Assembly: GCF_016595675.1 (NCBI RefSeq)
Contig: NZ_JAENJH010000003.1
Location: 434,001-498,000, forward strand
DNA: 64,000 nt
Direction: 5' to 3'
From: Prauserella cavernicola
Lineage (GTDB): Bacteria > Actinomycetota > Actinomycetes > Mycobacteriales > Pseudonocardiaceae
In this document: in pieces, positions 37,353 through 48,876 of the stretch
How the letters are laid out: the number at the start of each line of letters is the position of its first letter
Numbering within the stretch: position 1 is the first letter of the stretch
Notes under the pieces: generated by a model
Databases searched by the model: none
The model's input: the letters and a program-made list of their open reading frames with translations, nothing else
What the model was told of the DNA's origin: nothing
Translations under genes and position numbers: made by a program

Positions 37353-40300
37353 TTAGGAGAAGGCCTTCGCGATGAGCGCCTTCTGCTCCACCTCGTGCAC
37401 CTTCGACGAGCCCGCCGACGGCGCCGCCATCGGACGGCGCGCCACGACCTGGAGGTTCGCGAACGCCTCCGGCATCTTGCGCGGCAGGTTCAGCCCGAAG
37501 AACGGCCAGGCACCCTGGTTCTCCGGCTCCTCCTGCACCCAGAGGACCTCCTTGGCCGCCGTGTAGCGCTCGAGCGCGGCCAGCAGCTTCTTCTTCGGCA
37601 GCGGGTAGTACTGCTCGACCCGGACGATCGCGATGTCGTCGAGGCCCTGCTTGTCCCGCTCGACGAGCAGCTCCCAGTACATCTTCCCCGACGTCAGCAG
37701 CACCTTGCGGGCCTTGGCCGGGTCGATGGCCGGGTCGTCGATGACCGAGAGGAACTTCGACTGGTCGGTGAAGTCCTCGACGCTCGACTTGACGTTCTTG
37801 TCGCGCAGCAGACGCTTGGGCGTGAACACGATCAGCGGGCGGTTGACTCCGTCGAGCGCGTGGCGCCGCAGCAGGTGGAAGTAGTTCGCGGGCGTCGACG
37901 GCACCGCCACGGTCATCGAACCCTCCGCGCACAGCTGCAGGAAGCGCTCGATGCGGCCCGAGGTGTGGTCCGGACCCTGGCCCTCGTGGCCGTGCGGCAG
38001 CAGCAGCACGACGTCGGAGAGCTGGCCCCACTTGGCCTCACCGGAGGAGATGTACTCGTCGATGACGGTCTGCGCGCCGTTGACGAAGTCACCGAACTGC
38101 GCTTCCCACATCACGAGCGCCTCGGAGTTGGCCACCGAGTAGCCGTACTCGAAGCCCACGGCCGCGTACTCGGACAGCGCCGAGTCGTAGATCATCACGC
38201 GGCCCTGCTCGTCGGCGAGGCTCTGCAGCGGTGAGTACTCCTGGCCCGTCTTGCGGTCGATCAGCACCGAGTGGCGCTGGGTGAACGTGCCGCGCCGCGA
38301 GTCCTGACCGGACAGTCGCACGAGCCTGCCCTCGATCGCGAGCGAGCCGAAGGCGAGCAGCTCGCCGAAGGCCCAGTCGACGCCACCCTCGCGCGACATC
38401 TTGTGCCGCCGCTCCGCGACCGGCTTGACGCGCGGGTGCGGGGTGAAGCCCTCCGGCACGTTGACGAACGAGTCGCCGATTCGCTCGATGACCTCGCGGG
38501 AGACGGCAGTCGGCACCTTGGCGGGCACCTGCTGCTCCTCCTCCACCGACGGGCTCGGGATGATCGGGTGCTTCTCGAGCTCCCGCACCTCGTTGAAGAC
38601 GTGCTCGAGCTGGCTGGAGAAGTCCCGCAGCGCCGCCTCGGCGTCCTCCATCGAGATGTCGCCCCGGCCGATCAGCGACTCGGTGTAGGTCTTCCGGACA
38701 CTGCGCTTGGTGTCGATGATGTCGTACATCGCCGGCTGCGTCATCGAAGGGTCGTCGCCCTCGTTGTGACCGCGACGGCGGTAGCAGATCATGTCGATCA
38801 CGACGTCCTTGTTGAACGCCTGCCGGTACTCGACCGCGAGCCGCGCCACCCAGTAGGCGGCCTCGGGGTCGTCGCCGTTCACGTGGAAGATCGGCGCGCC
38901 GATCATCTTCGAGACGTCGGTGGCGTACTGCGAGGAGCGGGCGTGCTCCGGCGCCGTGGTGAAGCCGACCTGGTTGTTGATGATCACGTGCACGGTGCCG
39001 CCGGTGCGGTAACCGCGCAGCAGCGAGAGGTTCAGGGTCTCGGCGACCACGCCCTGGCCCGCGAACGCCGCGTCACCGTGGAGCAGCACCGGCAGGACCG
39101 TGAAGCCGCCCGAGGAACGGTCGCCCTTGTCGAGGATGTCCTGCTTGGCGCGGACGATGCCCTCGAGCACCGGGTCGACGGTCTCGAGGTGCGACGGGTT
39201 CGCCGTGAGCGACACCTTGGTCTCGCCGTCGCCGAACATGCGGAAGTACTTGCCCTCGGCACCGAGGTGGTACTTCACGTCGCCGGAACCGTGGGCCTGG
39301 CCCGGGTCGAGGTTGCCTTCGAACTCCTGGAAGATCTGCGAGATCGGCTTGCCGACGATGTTGGCCAGCACGTTCAGCCTGCCGCGGTGGGGCATGCCGA
39401 TGACGACCTCGTCGAGCTCGTGCTCGGCTGCCTTGTCCAGCACCGTGTCGAGCAGCGGGATGACGGTCTCGCCACCCTCGAGCGAGAACCGCTTCTGACC
39501 GACGTACTTGGTCTGCAGGAAGGTCTCGAACGCCTCGGCGGCGTTGAGCTTCGACAGCACGTACTTCTGCACCGAGGGCTCGGGCTTCTCGTGCGGGATC
39601 TCGACGCGCTCCTGGATCCAGCGGCGCTCGTCGGGGTCGAGGATGTGGGTGTACTCGACGCCGACGGTCCGGCAGTAGGAGTCGCGCAGCACGCCGAGGA
39701 CGTCGCGCAGCTTCATGCGCTGCTGGCCCGCGAAGCCGCCCACCGCGAACTCGCGGTCGAGGTCCCACAGGGTGAGGCCGTGGCTGAGGATGTCGAGGTC
39801 CTCGTGCCTGCGCTGGCGGTAGTTCAGTGGGTCGGTGTCGGCCATCAGGTGGCCGCGCATCCGGTAGGCGTCGATCAGCTCGAGCACCCGGGCGGTCTTG
39901 TCGATCTCGCCCTCGGGGATGTCCTCGATCCAGCGGACCGGCTCGTAGGGCAGTCGCAGCGACGTGAAGATGTCGTCGTAGAAGCCGTCGCCGCCGAGCA
40001 GCAGCTCGTGGATGCGCTTGAGGAACTCGCCCGACTCGGCGCCCTGGATGATGCGGTGGTCGTAGGTCGAGGTCAGCGTCATGATCTTGCTGACGCCCAG
40101 GCCGACGAGCGCCTGCTCGCTGGTGCCCTCGAAGTGCGCCGGGTACTGCATCGCGCCGACACCGATGATCGCGCCCTGGCCCGACTGCAGCCTCGGCACC
40201 GAGTGGTTGGTGCCGATGCCGCCGGGGTTGGTCAGCGAGATCGTGGTGCCGGAGAAGTCGTCGGCCGTGAGCTTGTTGTTCCTGGCCTTCTTGACGATGT

Positions 40301-41072
40301 CCTCATAGGCCTGCCAGAACTGCAGGAACGTCATGTTCTCGGTGGCCTTGATGGACGCGACGACGAGCGTGCGGCCGCCGTCCTTGCCCTTCATGTCGAT
40401 GGCGAGGCCGAGGTTGACGTGCTCCGGCGTGACGGCGTGCGGCTTGCCGTCGATCAGCTCGTAGTGCCGGTTCATGTTCGGGAAGTCCCGCAGCGCGCGC
40501 ACCATCGAGTAGCCGATGAGGTGCGTGAACGAGATCTTCCCGCCTCGGGTGCGCTTGAGGTGGTTGTTGATGACGATGCGGTTGTCGGCCATCAGCTTGG
40601 CCGGCACCGCGCGCACGCTGGTGGCGGTGGGGACGGTCAGCGAGGCGTCCATGTTCTTCGCGATCGCCGCGGCGGCGCCGCGCAGCGGCTTGCGCTCGGG
40701 CTCCTCGGCCTTCGCCGCCGGAGCGGACGCGGCGGGAGCGCTCTTCGCGGGCGCCTTCGGCTCGGCCTTGGCCGCGGGCTTCGCGGCGGGCTTGGCCGGG
40801 GCCTTCGGCGGCTGCTTCGCGGCGGGCTTCTCGGCAGGCGGCTGCTGCGGCTTGGCAGCGGGCGCGGGCTTGGCCGGGGCCTGGCCGTTGCCGGCAGGCG
40901 CGTTGTCGTTCTTCGCCGTGTCCGGCTTCGACCCTGACTGGGTTGGCTTGAAGTCGGCAAAGAAGTCATGCCATGCGGCGTCTACTGAGGTGGGGTCGGC
41001 GAGGAACTGGTCGTACATCTCCTCGACGAGCCACTCGTTGGGACCGAACTGTGACGCAGGGCTGCTGGACAC
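37353..41072 (-). CDS. kgd: Multifunctional 2-oxoglutarate dehydrogenase/decarboxylase Kgd
   Basis: 1239-residue actinobacterial fusion: an N-terminal E1 arm ([18 protein letters not shown]), a Lys/Ala/Pro-rich linker, an E2-like acyltransferase domain without a lipoyl domain ([16 protein letters not shown], His about 337), then the thiamine-dependent E1 domain ([36 protein letters not shown]) and a C-terminal transketolase-like domain. It converts 2-oxoglutarate in the TCA cycle, working with separate E2p/E3. GTG start at 41072. In mycobacteria it is inhibited by the FHA protein GarA. Confidence 0.96.
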   Translation of the reverse strand: MSSSPASQFGPNEWLVEEMYDQFLADPTSVDAAWHDFFADFKPTQSGSKPDTAKNDNAPAGNGQAPAKPAPAAKPQQPPAEKPAAKQPPKAPAKPAAKPAAKAEPKAPAKSAPAASAPAAKAEEPERKPLRGAAAAIAKNMDASLTVPTATSVRAVPAKLMADNRIVINNHLKRTRGGKISFTHLIGYSMVRALRDFPNMNRHYELIDGKPHAVTPEHVNLGLAIDMKGKDGGRTLVVASIKATENMTFLQFWQAYEDIVKKARNNKLTADDFSGTTISLTNPGGIGTNHSVPRLQSGQGAIIGVGAMQYPAHFEGTSEQALVGLGVSKIMTLTSTYDHRIIQGAESGEFLKRIHELLLGGDGFYDDIFTSLRLPYEPVRWIEDIPEGEIDKTARVLELIDAYRMRGHLMADTDPLNYRQRRHEDLDILSHGLTLWDLDREFAVGGFAGQQRMKLRDVLGVLRDSYCRTVGVEYTHILDPDERRWIQERVEIPHEKPEPSVQKYVLSKLNAAEAFETFLQTKYVGQKRFSLEGGETVIPLLDTVLDKAAEHELDEVVIGMPHRGRLNVLANIVGKPISQIFQEFEGNLDPGQAHGSGDVKYHLGAEGKYFRMFGDGETKVSLTANPSHLETVDPVLEGIVRAKQDILDKGDRSSGGFTVLPVLLHGDAAFAGQGVVAETLNLSLLRGYRTGGTVHVIINNQVGFTTAPEHARSSQYATDVSKMIGAPIFHVNGDDPEAAYWVARLAVEYRQAFNKDVVIDMICYRRRGHNEGDDPSMTQPAMYDIIDTKRSVRKTYTESLIGRGDISMEDAEAALRDFSSQLEHVFNEVRELEKHPIIPSPSVEEEQQVPAKVPTAVSREVIERIGDSFVNVPEGFTPHPRVKPVAERRHKMSREGGVDWAFGELLAFGSLAIEGRLVRLSGQDSRRGTFTQRHSVLIDRKTGQEYSPLQSLADEQGRVMIYDSALSEYAAVGFEYGYSVANSEALVMWEAQFGDFVNGAQTVIDEYISSGEAKWGQLSDVVLLLPHGHEGQGPDHTSGRIERFLQLCAEGSMTVAVPSTPANYFHLLRRHALDGVNRPLIVFTPKRLLRDKNVKSSVEDFTDQSKFLSVIDDPAIDPAKARKVLLTSGKMYWELLVERDKQGLDDIAIVRVEQYYPLPKKKLLAALERYTAAKEVLWVQEEPENQGAWPFFGLNLPRKMPEAFANLQVVARRPMAAPSAGSSKVHEVEQKALIAKAFS

Positions 41073-41230
41073 GGCTGGGACTCGCCTCTATCCGTCTCGA
41101 TCTGGTTGTCCGATTACGCGCCTACCAGGCTAACCCCCTCGGGCCTGGCGCCGTCATCGAAGTCCGCCAACGGAGCCCTCGCGACGTTGGCATTTGTCAC
41201 TGGATCGATTACGCACAGTGCCCCGAAAGC

Positions 41231-41293
41231 CTGCGAGTCGTGCACTCAGGACCGCGAGTCGTGCGCTCGGTACCGCGAGTCGTGGGTTCCAGT
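41231..41293. repeat. Tract A of 21-bp repeat units
   Basis: Three tandem units of 21 bases (41231, 41252, 41273), each containing CGAGTCGTG. The third is degenerate. They are in opposite orientation to tract B. Confidence 0.75.
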
Positions 41294-41409
41294 GTCCGGG
41301 GCGCTCGTGCCGTGTCGACGCACAGCGTGATCCGCCGTCGTCGACCGCGTCGGCGAGTTGTGGCGGAAATCTCGATCCGGCGGGCGCGGCGGGCACGCTT
41401 CGCGGGCTG

Positions 41410-41493
41410 GAGCGCATGTCTCGCCGTCGGGAGCGCATGTCTCGCCGTCGGGAGTGCATGACTCGCGGTCCTCAATGCACGACTCGCGGGTCA
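41410..41493. repeat. Tract B of 21-bp repeat units
   Basis: Four tandem 21-base units (41410, 41431, 41452, 41473); the first two are identical, GAGCGCATGTCTCGCCGTCG plus G. The last carries the stop codon of the ABC exporter. Period 21 equals seven codons. The 116 bases between the tracts hold nothing recognisable. Confidence 0.8.
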
Positions 41494-44400
41494 GGCCGCC
41501 AGCTCGCCAAGGCGCCAGAGTCTGGCGTAGAAGCCGTCGGCGGCCACCAGTTGCTCGTGGGTGCCCTGTTCGACGATCTTGCCGTGGTCCAGCACCACGA
41601 TCTGGTCGGCGCGCGCCGCGGTGGCCAGCCGATGGGCCACGACGAACGTGGTCCGTTTGGTCGTGAGCGCCTCCGTCGCGCGCAGTACCGCCAGCTCCGT
41701 CGCCGGGTCCAGCGCCGCGGTGGCCTCGTCGAGCAGCAGCACGTCGGGATCCACCAGCTCCGCGCGCGCGAGCCCGACGAGCTGGCGCTGGCCCGCCGAC
41801 AGAGCGCGGCCCCGCTCGCCGACCGGCTGGTGGAACCCTCCTGGCAGCGCCGCGACACCTTCCAGCGCGCCGACCGCCCGCACCGCGGCCTCCACCTCCG
41901 CGTCGGTGGCCGAGGGCCTGCCGTAGCGGACGTTGTCGGCGACGGTGCCAGAGAACAGGTGCGCCTCCTGCGGCACCACACCGAGCCGGGCGCGCAGCGC
42001 GGGCAGGTCGTAGTCCCGCACGTCCACCCCGTCGATGCGCACCACGCCCGAGGTGACGTCGTAGAACCGCGCGACGAGCTTGACCACTGTGGACTTGCCG
42101 GCGCCGGTGGCTCCGACGAGCGCCACCGTGCTGCCCGCGGGCACGTGCAGCGAGACGTCGTCGAGCGCCAGGGCGTCGGTGCCGGTGTAGGCGAACCCGA
42201 CGCCGTCGAGCTCGACCTCGCCGCGCAGCCGCTCCGGCACCTCGACAGCCTGTTCGGCAGGCGGCACGGACGTCGGCGTGCGCAGCAGTGCGCCGATGCG
42301 GGCGAGCCCGACCTTGGCCTGCTGGTAGCCGTCGAACACCGACGACAGTTGCTGCACCGGCGAGAAGAACGACTCGAGGTAGAGCATGAACGCCAGCAGC
42401 ACACCGACCTGCAGGGTGCCGTCGGCGACCCGGTTGGCGCCCGCGACGAGCACGATGGCGCTGGCGATGCCCGAGAGCAGTGTGATGAACGGGAAGTACG
42501 TCGCCACGTAGCGCTGGGCGCGCAGCCGCGAGCGCCGGTACGCGTCGCTGCGGGAGGCGAAGTCGCGCGCCGAGCGCTCCTCGCGCGTGTACGCCTGCGC
42601 GACCCGCAGCCCGGTGACGTTCTCCTGCATGTCGGCGTTGACCGCGCTGATGCGTTCCCTGGCCTCGCTGTAGGCGGCCGAGGCGAGTCTGCGGAAGATC
42701 ACCGTCGCGATCGCCAGCACCGGCAGCACCGCGAGGGCGTAGAGCGCGAGCCCCGCGTCGGTGACCAGGAGCGCGCCGCCGATGCCGACGAGCGTCAGCA
42801 CGCTCACCACGGCCGTGGCCAGGCCCGTCTGCAGGAACGTCGACAACGCGTCGACGTCGGTGGTCATCCTGGTCATGATCCGCCCTGACAGCTCGCGCTC
42901 GTAGTAGTCGAGCCCGAGTCGTTGCAGATGGGCGTAGCTGCGCACGCGCAGGAGGTAGAGCACCGATTCGCCGGTGCGCGCGGTGAGGCGGGTCTGCACG
43001 GCGATCACGAGCCAGTCGATCGCGATCACGACCGCGCCGATCCCGGCCGCGAGCCACACCGCGGACTCGACGCCGACGCGCACGCCGTCGTCGACCCCAC
43101 GCTGGTACAGCGCGGGCACGGCGACGGTCGCGAGCGCGTCCAGAGCCACGAGCACGATCACCGCGAACAGCAGACCCCTGACGGGTCGCAGGAGTTTGCC
43201 CAGCCGGAATCCCGGGTCCGGTTCGGCCGGGTCGGCGCCGCCGAGCCGGGGCTCGCCGGTGGCGGGTGGCAGTTCGCGCACGCGTTGCAGCAGCTCGGGC
43301 GTCGGCGGCACGTCCAGCGAGGCGCGGGCGCCGGGCCCGCCCGCGCTCGACGACGGCGCCGTGCGCGTGGAGGCCGACGCCGCCAGTGCCGCCACGTCGT
43401 CGGAGTCCGACTCGACGGTCCACAGCTGTGCCGTGACCCCGGTGGCGTCGCGGGTGAGCACTTCCTGGCGGTGCACCTCCTCGACGTCCTCGCCGGGCCC
43501 GCCGACCAGATCGCGGAACAGTCCGCACCGCTGCTCCAGCTCCTCGGCGGTGCCGACGTCCACCACCTTGCCCTCGTCGAGCACGGCGATGCGGTCGGCG
43601 AGCGAGAGCGTGGAGCGCCGGTGCGCGACCAGCAGCGTGGTGCGGGTGCGCGTCACCGCCCGCAGCGTGTCGTGGATGGCGGCCTCGGTCGCCGTGTCCA
43701 CCGCTGAGGTCGCGTCGTCGAGCACCAGCACCTTCGGGTCGGTCAGCAGGGCCCTCGCCAGTCCGAGTCGTTGCCGCTGGCCGCCGGACAGCGTCAGCCC
43801 GCGCTCGCCGACCTGCGTGTCGTAGCCGTCGGGCAGCGCGCTGATGAACTCGTGAGCCTCGGCGGCCTTCGCCGCGGCGACCACCTCGTCGTCGCTCGCG
43901 TCGGGCCTGCCGTAGGCGATGTTGTCGCGCACCGACGTCGAGAAGAGGAACGCCTCCTCGAACACCACGCCGATCGTGCGGCGCAACTCGGCGAGCGCGA
44001 GGTCCCGCACATCGGTGCCGCCGATGCTGACGGCGCCCTCGTGCACGTCGTAGAAGCGGGGCAGCAGCAACGAGACCGTGGACTTGCCCGAGCCGGCCGT
44101 GCCCACGAGCGCGAGCGTCTCACCGGGCCGGGCGTGCAGGGAGAGGCCGTCGAGCACGGGGTCGGATCGCGTGTAGCCGAACCGGACGTCGTCGAGGCGC
44201 ACGTCCAGCGGACCGTCGGGAACGGGCAGCGGGTCCGGGCGCTCGCGCACCTCGGGCTGGGCGTCGACGAGCTCGTACACGCGCTCGGCCCCCGCGCGCG
44301 TCAGCTGGGCCTGCACCACGAGGCCCGCGAGCATCCTGGCCGGGCCGACGAGCGCGGAGACGTACGTGGCGAAGGCCAGGAACGTGCCGAGACTGATCTG

Positions 44401-45243
44401 CCCGTGCAGGGCCATGACCCCGCCCGCGCCGAGCACGGCGATCTGGCCTGCAGCTGGCAGCGCCGAGGTGGTGGCGGTGGGGATCGCCGCGAGCTTCGCC
44501 GAGCGCACCCGTTCGCGATACAGGGTGTGCGCGGTGCGCGAGAGTTTGCCGATCTCGCGCGACTCCTGGCCGAAGCCCTTCACCACCCGCACGCCCGTGA
44601 CGGTCTCCTCCACCTGCTGGGCGACGTCGGCCGCGCGCTGCTGTGCCGACCACGTCGCGGGGAAGAGCCTGCGCCTGCTCACGGCGATGACGATCGCCAC
44701 GGCGGGCGCGACCACGAGCGCGATCACCGTCAGCAGCGGGGAGAGGAACAGCATCGCGCCGAGCGCGAGCACCGCGAAGATCACCGAACCCGCCGACAGC
44801 GGCACCTGCATGAGGACGCCGGTGACCAGCTGGAGGTCGGTGATGGAGCGGGAGACGATCTGGCCGGTCTGCAGGGAGTCCTGCTTACCGCCGTCGAGGC
44901 GGGACACCGCGCCGAACACGGCCTGGCGCAGGTCGTACTGGACGTCGAGGGCGAGCCTGCCACCCAGATAGCGCCGGGCGAAGGCGCTGCCGAACGTCAG
45001 CACCTGCAGGGCGACGATCGCCGCGGCGATCCAGCCCAGCCTGGAGGTGTCGCCCGCGACGGCGTCGTCGACGGCGACCCTGACGAACAGCGGGCCCGCC
45101 GCCTGGAGCCCGACGCCGACCACGGCGGCGACGAGCGAGAGCACCACGAGTGCGGGGTGGCGCCAGCACGCCTTGGCGAGCCTGCGGATCCACCCGACAC
45201 GGCGGTCGGGAGTGCCCGGCGCTGTCGTCGCTCTGCCCGGCAC
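41491..45243 (-). CDS. Fused ABC exporter (TM-NBD-TM-NBD)
   Basis: 1250-residue full-length multidrug-type exporter in one chain. First six-helix membrane domain about 25-310, NBD1 with Walker A GTAGSGKST (about 380) and LSGGQRQRLGLARALL; a linker (about 600-690); second membrane domain about 700-990, NBD2 with GATGAGKST (about 1043) and a signature altered to LSAGQRQLVGLARAEL. Bacterial homologues are usually two half-transporters (Rv1272c/Rv1273c type), so this looks like a fusion of a heterodimer. Substrate unknown. Confidence 0.9.
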   Translation of the reverse strand: MPGRATTAPGTPDRRVGWIRRLAKACWRHPALVVLSLVAAVVGVGLQAAGPLFVRVAVDDAVAGDTSRLGWIAAAIVALQVLTFGSAFARRYLGGRLALDVQYDLRQAVFGAVSRLDGGKQDSLQTGQIVSRSITDLQLVTGVLMQVPLSAGSVIFAVLALGAMLFLSPLLTVIALVVAPAVAIVIAVSRRRLFPATWSAQQRAADVAQQVEETVTGVRVVKGFGQESREIGKLSRTAHTLYRERVRSAKLAAIPTATTSALPAAGQIAVLGAGGVMALHGQISLGTFLAFATYVSALVGPARMLAGLVVQAQLTRAGAERVYELVDAQPEVRERPDPLPVPDGPLDVRLDDVRFGYTRSDPVLDGLSLHARPGETLALVGTAGSGKSTVSLLLPRFYDVHEGAVSIGGTDVRDLALAELRRTIGVVFEEAFLFSTSVRDNIAYGRPDASDDEVVAAAKAAEAHEFISALPDGYDTQVGERGLTLSGGQRQRLGLARALLTDPKVLVLDDATSAVDTATEAAIHDTLRAVTRTRTTLLVAHRRSTLSLADRIAVLDEGKVVDVGTAEELEQRCGLFRDLVGGPGEDVEEVHRQEVLTRDATGVTAQLWTVESDSDDVAALAASASTRTAPSSSAGGPGARASLDVPPTPELLQRVRELPPATGEPRLGGADPAEPDPGFRLGKLLRPVRGLLFAVIVLVALDALATVAVPALYQRGVDDGVRVGVESAVWLAAGIGAVVIAIDWLVIAVQTRLTARTGESVLYLLRVRSYAHLQRLGLDYYERELSGRIMTRMTTDVDALSTFLQTGLATAVVSVLTLVGIGGALLVTDAGLALYALAVLPVLAIATVIFRRLASAAYSEARERISAVNADMQENVTGLRVAQAYTREERSARDFASRSDAYRRSRLRAQRYVATYFPFITLLSGIASAIVLVAGANRVADGTLQVGVLLAFMLYLESFFSPVQQLSSVFDGYQQAKVGLARIGALLRTPTSVPPAEQAVEVPERLRGEVELDGVGFAYTGTDALALDDVSLHVPAGSTVALVGATGAGKSTVVKLVARFYDVTSGVVRIDGVDVRDYDLPALRARLGVVPQEAHLFSGTVADNVRYGRPSATDAEVEAAVRAVGALEGVAALPGGFHQPVGERGRALSAGQRQLVGLARAELVDPDVLLLDEATAALDPATELAVLRATEALTTKRTTFVVAHRLATAARADQIVVLDHGKIVEQGTHEQLVAADGFYARLWRLGELAA

Positions 45244-45262
45244 TCCCGACCTCCCGATGTCT

Positions 45263-46150
45263 CTAGGTGATGTCCCTGCGCTGGTTGGACGCCCAGCCGC
45301 CCACGAAGAACAGCATCGTCCACGCGAAGAAGATCAGCGCGGCGGCCCACCACGAGAACGCACCGGGTGCGCCGGCGCTGTACTGCAGCAGCCACTGCAG
45401 GTTCTCGTCGAGCTCTCCCGGCACGGAGACCCCGGCGGCGCCGAACGCCTCGGCGCCGATCGCGCCGACGATGCCGTTCAGGGTTCCGTTCGGCAGCACG
45501 CCACCGAGCCAGCGAATCTCGAACCAGCCGAAGGACACGAAAACGAGGACGTTCTCGACGATGAGCATCCAGATCGTCAGCGTGATCGTGGCTCCGGTGA
45601 CACTGTTCCACACGGCACCGACACCGATCCCGAACAACGTCGCGAGGATCGTGGCGAGGATGCCGCCGCCCAGCACGCCGAACCACTGGCCAGCCGATGG
45701 CATCCCGGCGTTGTCCACCGTCATCATCGTGGCGAGGCTCGCGAAGGCGACGATGATCACGCCGTAGACGGCGCCCCACAGGATGTAGGTGATCATCTTC
45801 GCGCTCAGCGCGGCCACCCTGGTGGGGGCGGTGAGGAACGTCGTGGTGATCGTCTTCTTGCTGTACTCACCGGCCAGCGCGAAGACACCGAAGATCACCG
45901 GGAACACCATGCCGACGTTGATGCCGTGCGCGAGCGCGAGCAGTCCGACGGGCAGCTCACCGAGCTGGATGCCCAGTAGGCCTGCCAGCTCCTGGGCGTC
46001 GGAGCTGCCGAGGAAGTCGTTGAGGTCGTTGGTGATCGCGCCCCAGCCGAGCGCGAACAGGAACGCGAACGCCACCGCAGGGATCATCAGACCCCACCAG
46101 CTCTTGGTGGTGAGCGTCTTGCGGAACTCCGCCTTGATCAGATTTCCCAT
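45263..46150 (-). CDS. ABC-2 type transporter permease
   Basis: 295-residue membrane protein with about six helices, beginning MGNLIKAEFRKTLTTKSWWG as ABC-2 permeases often do. It contains VFALAGEYSKKTITTTFL, typical of the family. Immediately downstream of its ATPase (stop 46151, start 46150). It would form an export channel, but the substrate is unknown. Confidence 0.87.
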   Translation of the reverse strand: MGNLIKAEFRKTLTTKSWWGLMIPAVAFAFLFALGWGAITNDLNDFLGSSDAQELAGLLGIQLGELPVGLLALAHGINVGMVFPVIFGVFALAGEYSKKTITTTFLTAPTRVAALSAKMITYILWGAVYGVIIVAFASLATMMTVDNAGMPSAGQWFGVLGGGILATILATLFGIGVGAVWNSVTGATITLTIWMLIVENVLVFVSFGWFEIRWLGGVLPNGTLNGIVGAIGAEAFGAAGVSVPGELDENLQWLLQYSAGAPGAFSWWAAALIFFAWTMLFFVGGWASNQRRDIT

Positions 46151-47239
46151 TTACTGCTGACCTCCCCAGCCCTGCTGCTGGCCCGGCTGCTGGAATCCGG
46201 GCGGCGGGGTCTGCTGGTACGGCTGTTGTGGTTGCTGCCCCGACTGCGGGAAGCCGCCCTGCGGCGGGCCGCCCCAGCCCGGCGGAGGCGGAGGCTGCTG
46301 TTGTTGCTGTTGCTGCTGGTACGGCGCGCCCGCCCCGTACTGGGGGCTGGTCAGCTGGAAGAAGAGCTGCTCAAGGTCGGCCTTCTCCTCCTGCATGCCG
46401 TAGACGGCGATGCTCGCCTTGGCGGAGATGTCGCCGATCTGCTGCACGGTGGCTCCCGACACCGCGACGCGACCGTCTGGCGTCGGCTCGACCTGGTTGA
46501 GTCCGGCCTCCCTGAGCGCGGTGACGAGCGCGTTCGCGTCGGCGGACTGGACCAGCACCCGCGACTGCTGGCTCGCGCGCAGCTGCTCCAGCGGGCCGTA
46601 GTAGCGCGTCATGCCCGCGCTGACGATCACGACCTGGTCGATGGTCTGCTCGACCTCGGAGAGCAGGTGGCTCGACACCAGCACCGTGCGCCCCTGCTGG
46701 GCGAACGAGCGCAGGAAGGTCCGCAGCCACGCGATGCCCTCGGGGTCGAGGCCGTTCGACGGCTCGTCGAGCACCAGCACCTGCGGGTCGCCGAGTAGTG
46801 CCGTCGCGAGGGCGAGCCGCTGGCGCATGCCGAGCGAGAACCCGCCGGCCTTGCGGTCCGCGGCGGGGGCGAGACCGACGAGCCCCAGCATCTCGTCCAC
46901 CCGCTGGTCGGGCACGCCGATCGCCGCGGCGTACACCCGGAGGTGGTTGCGGGCGGTGCGTTTGGGGTGGAAGCCCTCGTTCTCGAGCACCGCGCCGACG
47001 ACCCGCGCGGGGTTGCCGAGCTGGCTGTGCGGCCTGCCGTTGATCGTCGCCGCGCCCGAGGTGGGCGTGACCAGGCCGAGCAGCATGCGCAAGGTCGTGG
47101 TCTTACCGGCGCCGTTCGGTCCGAGGAACCCGGTGACCGACCCGGGGTCCACAGTGAAACTCAGGTTGTTGACCGCTGTCACGGCTCCGAACTGCTTGGT
47201 GAGGTTCTGCACCGCGATGCGGCCGCTGCCATCGTGCAT
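46151..47239 (-). CDS. ABC-2 type transporter ATPase with Gln/Pro-rich tail
   Basis: 362 residues. ATPase core (1-about 300): Walker A GFLGPNGAGKTTTLRML, signature SLGMRQRLALATAL, Walker B VLVLDEPSNGLDPEG, H-loop SSHLLSE. The last about 55 residues are low complexity, with runs of eight Gln and five Pro followed by PPQGGFPQSGQQP. Such tails are unusual for this family. It partners the following permease. Confidence 0.88.
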   Translation of the reverse strand: MHDGSGRIAVQNLTKQFGAVTAVNNLSFTVDPGSVTGFLGPNGAGKTTTLRMLLGLVTPTSGAATINGRPHSQLGNPARVVGAVLENEGFHPKRTARNHLRVYAAAIGVPDQRVDEMLGLVGLAPAADRKAGGFSLGMRQRLALATALLGDPQVLVLDEPSNGLDPEGIAWLRTFLRSFAQQGRTVLVSSHLLSEVEQTIDQVVIVSAGMTRYYGPLEQLRASQQSRVLVQSADANALVTALREAGLNQVEPTPDGRVAVSGATVQQIGDISAKASIAVYGMQEEKADLEQLFFQLTSPQYGAGAPYQQQQQQQQPPPPPGWGGPPQGGFPQSGQQPQQPYQQTPPPGFQQPGQQQGWGGQQ

Positions 47240-47476
47240 GCTGCCTCTCGTTTCCCCTCGTCGACTGCCCTAGGCGGTGGTCATCCTGCCGTACCGCCCC
47301 GGTGGACGATGATCCGAGGTGGCCGCGCTCCGATCGGTTCCACCGGATGGGCGCGAGGGTAAACAGCCAGGTCGGCCGCGATCGCCGTGAAGTCGAGGTG
47401 AGCGTGAAGAAATAAAGGGCGCAAAGTTCCGCCCCCCGGGGAGCGAAGCGCCGGGTTATTACATAAGCTTGTCAGT

Positions 47477-47521
47477 GGCGGCCCGCTCCCGGTGACCCCC
47501 AGGCTGGTTGAGCGGGCCGCC
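47477..47521. terminator. Terminator downstream of ald region
   Basis: GGCGGCCCGCTC (47477-47488) pairs with GAGCGGGCCGCC (47510-47521) over a 21-base loop. It is in the 358-base gap between ald and the ABC ATPase, both on the minus strand, so it may end ald transcripts. The gap shows an AT-rich stretch near 47457-47470 and no ORF. Confidence 0.55.
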
Positions 47522-47597
47522 CCTTCATGTCTGCGCCGGTTCGGTTTTCACTCTCTGAACCGGGTGAACCGGACGTCGGAATCTGCAGGCCACGCCG

Positions 47598-48704
<1,107 letters not shown>

Positions 48705-48821
48705 GGCTTCCTCCTGCGTGTAGTGCGGTGCTGTTGCCCACGGTGAACCACCCGGACAGCGGTGTCATCGTGGTCACAAGACAATGCTGATCCCCTCCGA
48801 TGGTTCCCGCAGAACAAGTGC

Positions 48822-48852
48822 TTGACCTCCACTTCGGTCGAGGTCACACGCT
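48822..48852 (+). promoter_or_regulatory. MerR-type promoter of the MDR oxidoreductase gene
   Basis: TTGACC (-35, 48822-48827), a 19-base spacer, CACGCT (-10-like, 48847-48852). The spacer region carries the inverted repeat TGACCTC (48823-48829) and GAGGTCA (48840-48846). A stretched 19-base spacer with an operator inside is the hallmark of promoters activated by MerR-family regulators. No merR gene is in the window. Confidence 0.7.
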
Positions 48853-48876
48853 GGGTGGCACACAGGAAGGGGCGTC

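Noticed and set aside
38271-40937. 888-codon open frame antisense to kgd
   Set aside because: It mirrors kgd codon structure, is rich in His, Arg and Val shadow patterns, and has no family motif; GC-rich genes often leave an open antisense frame.
41231-41493. CRISPR-like array
   Set aside because: Units are contiguous 21-base repeats without unique spacers, two tracts are inverted, and no cas gene is present.
47240-47597. Possible tRNA or small RNA gene in the ABC-ald gap
   Set aside because: No cloverleaf or CCA-type acceptor could be drawn; only one hairpin terminator is convincing.
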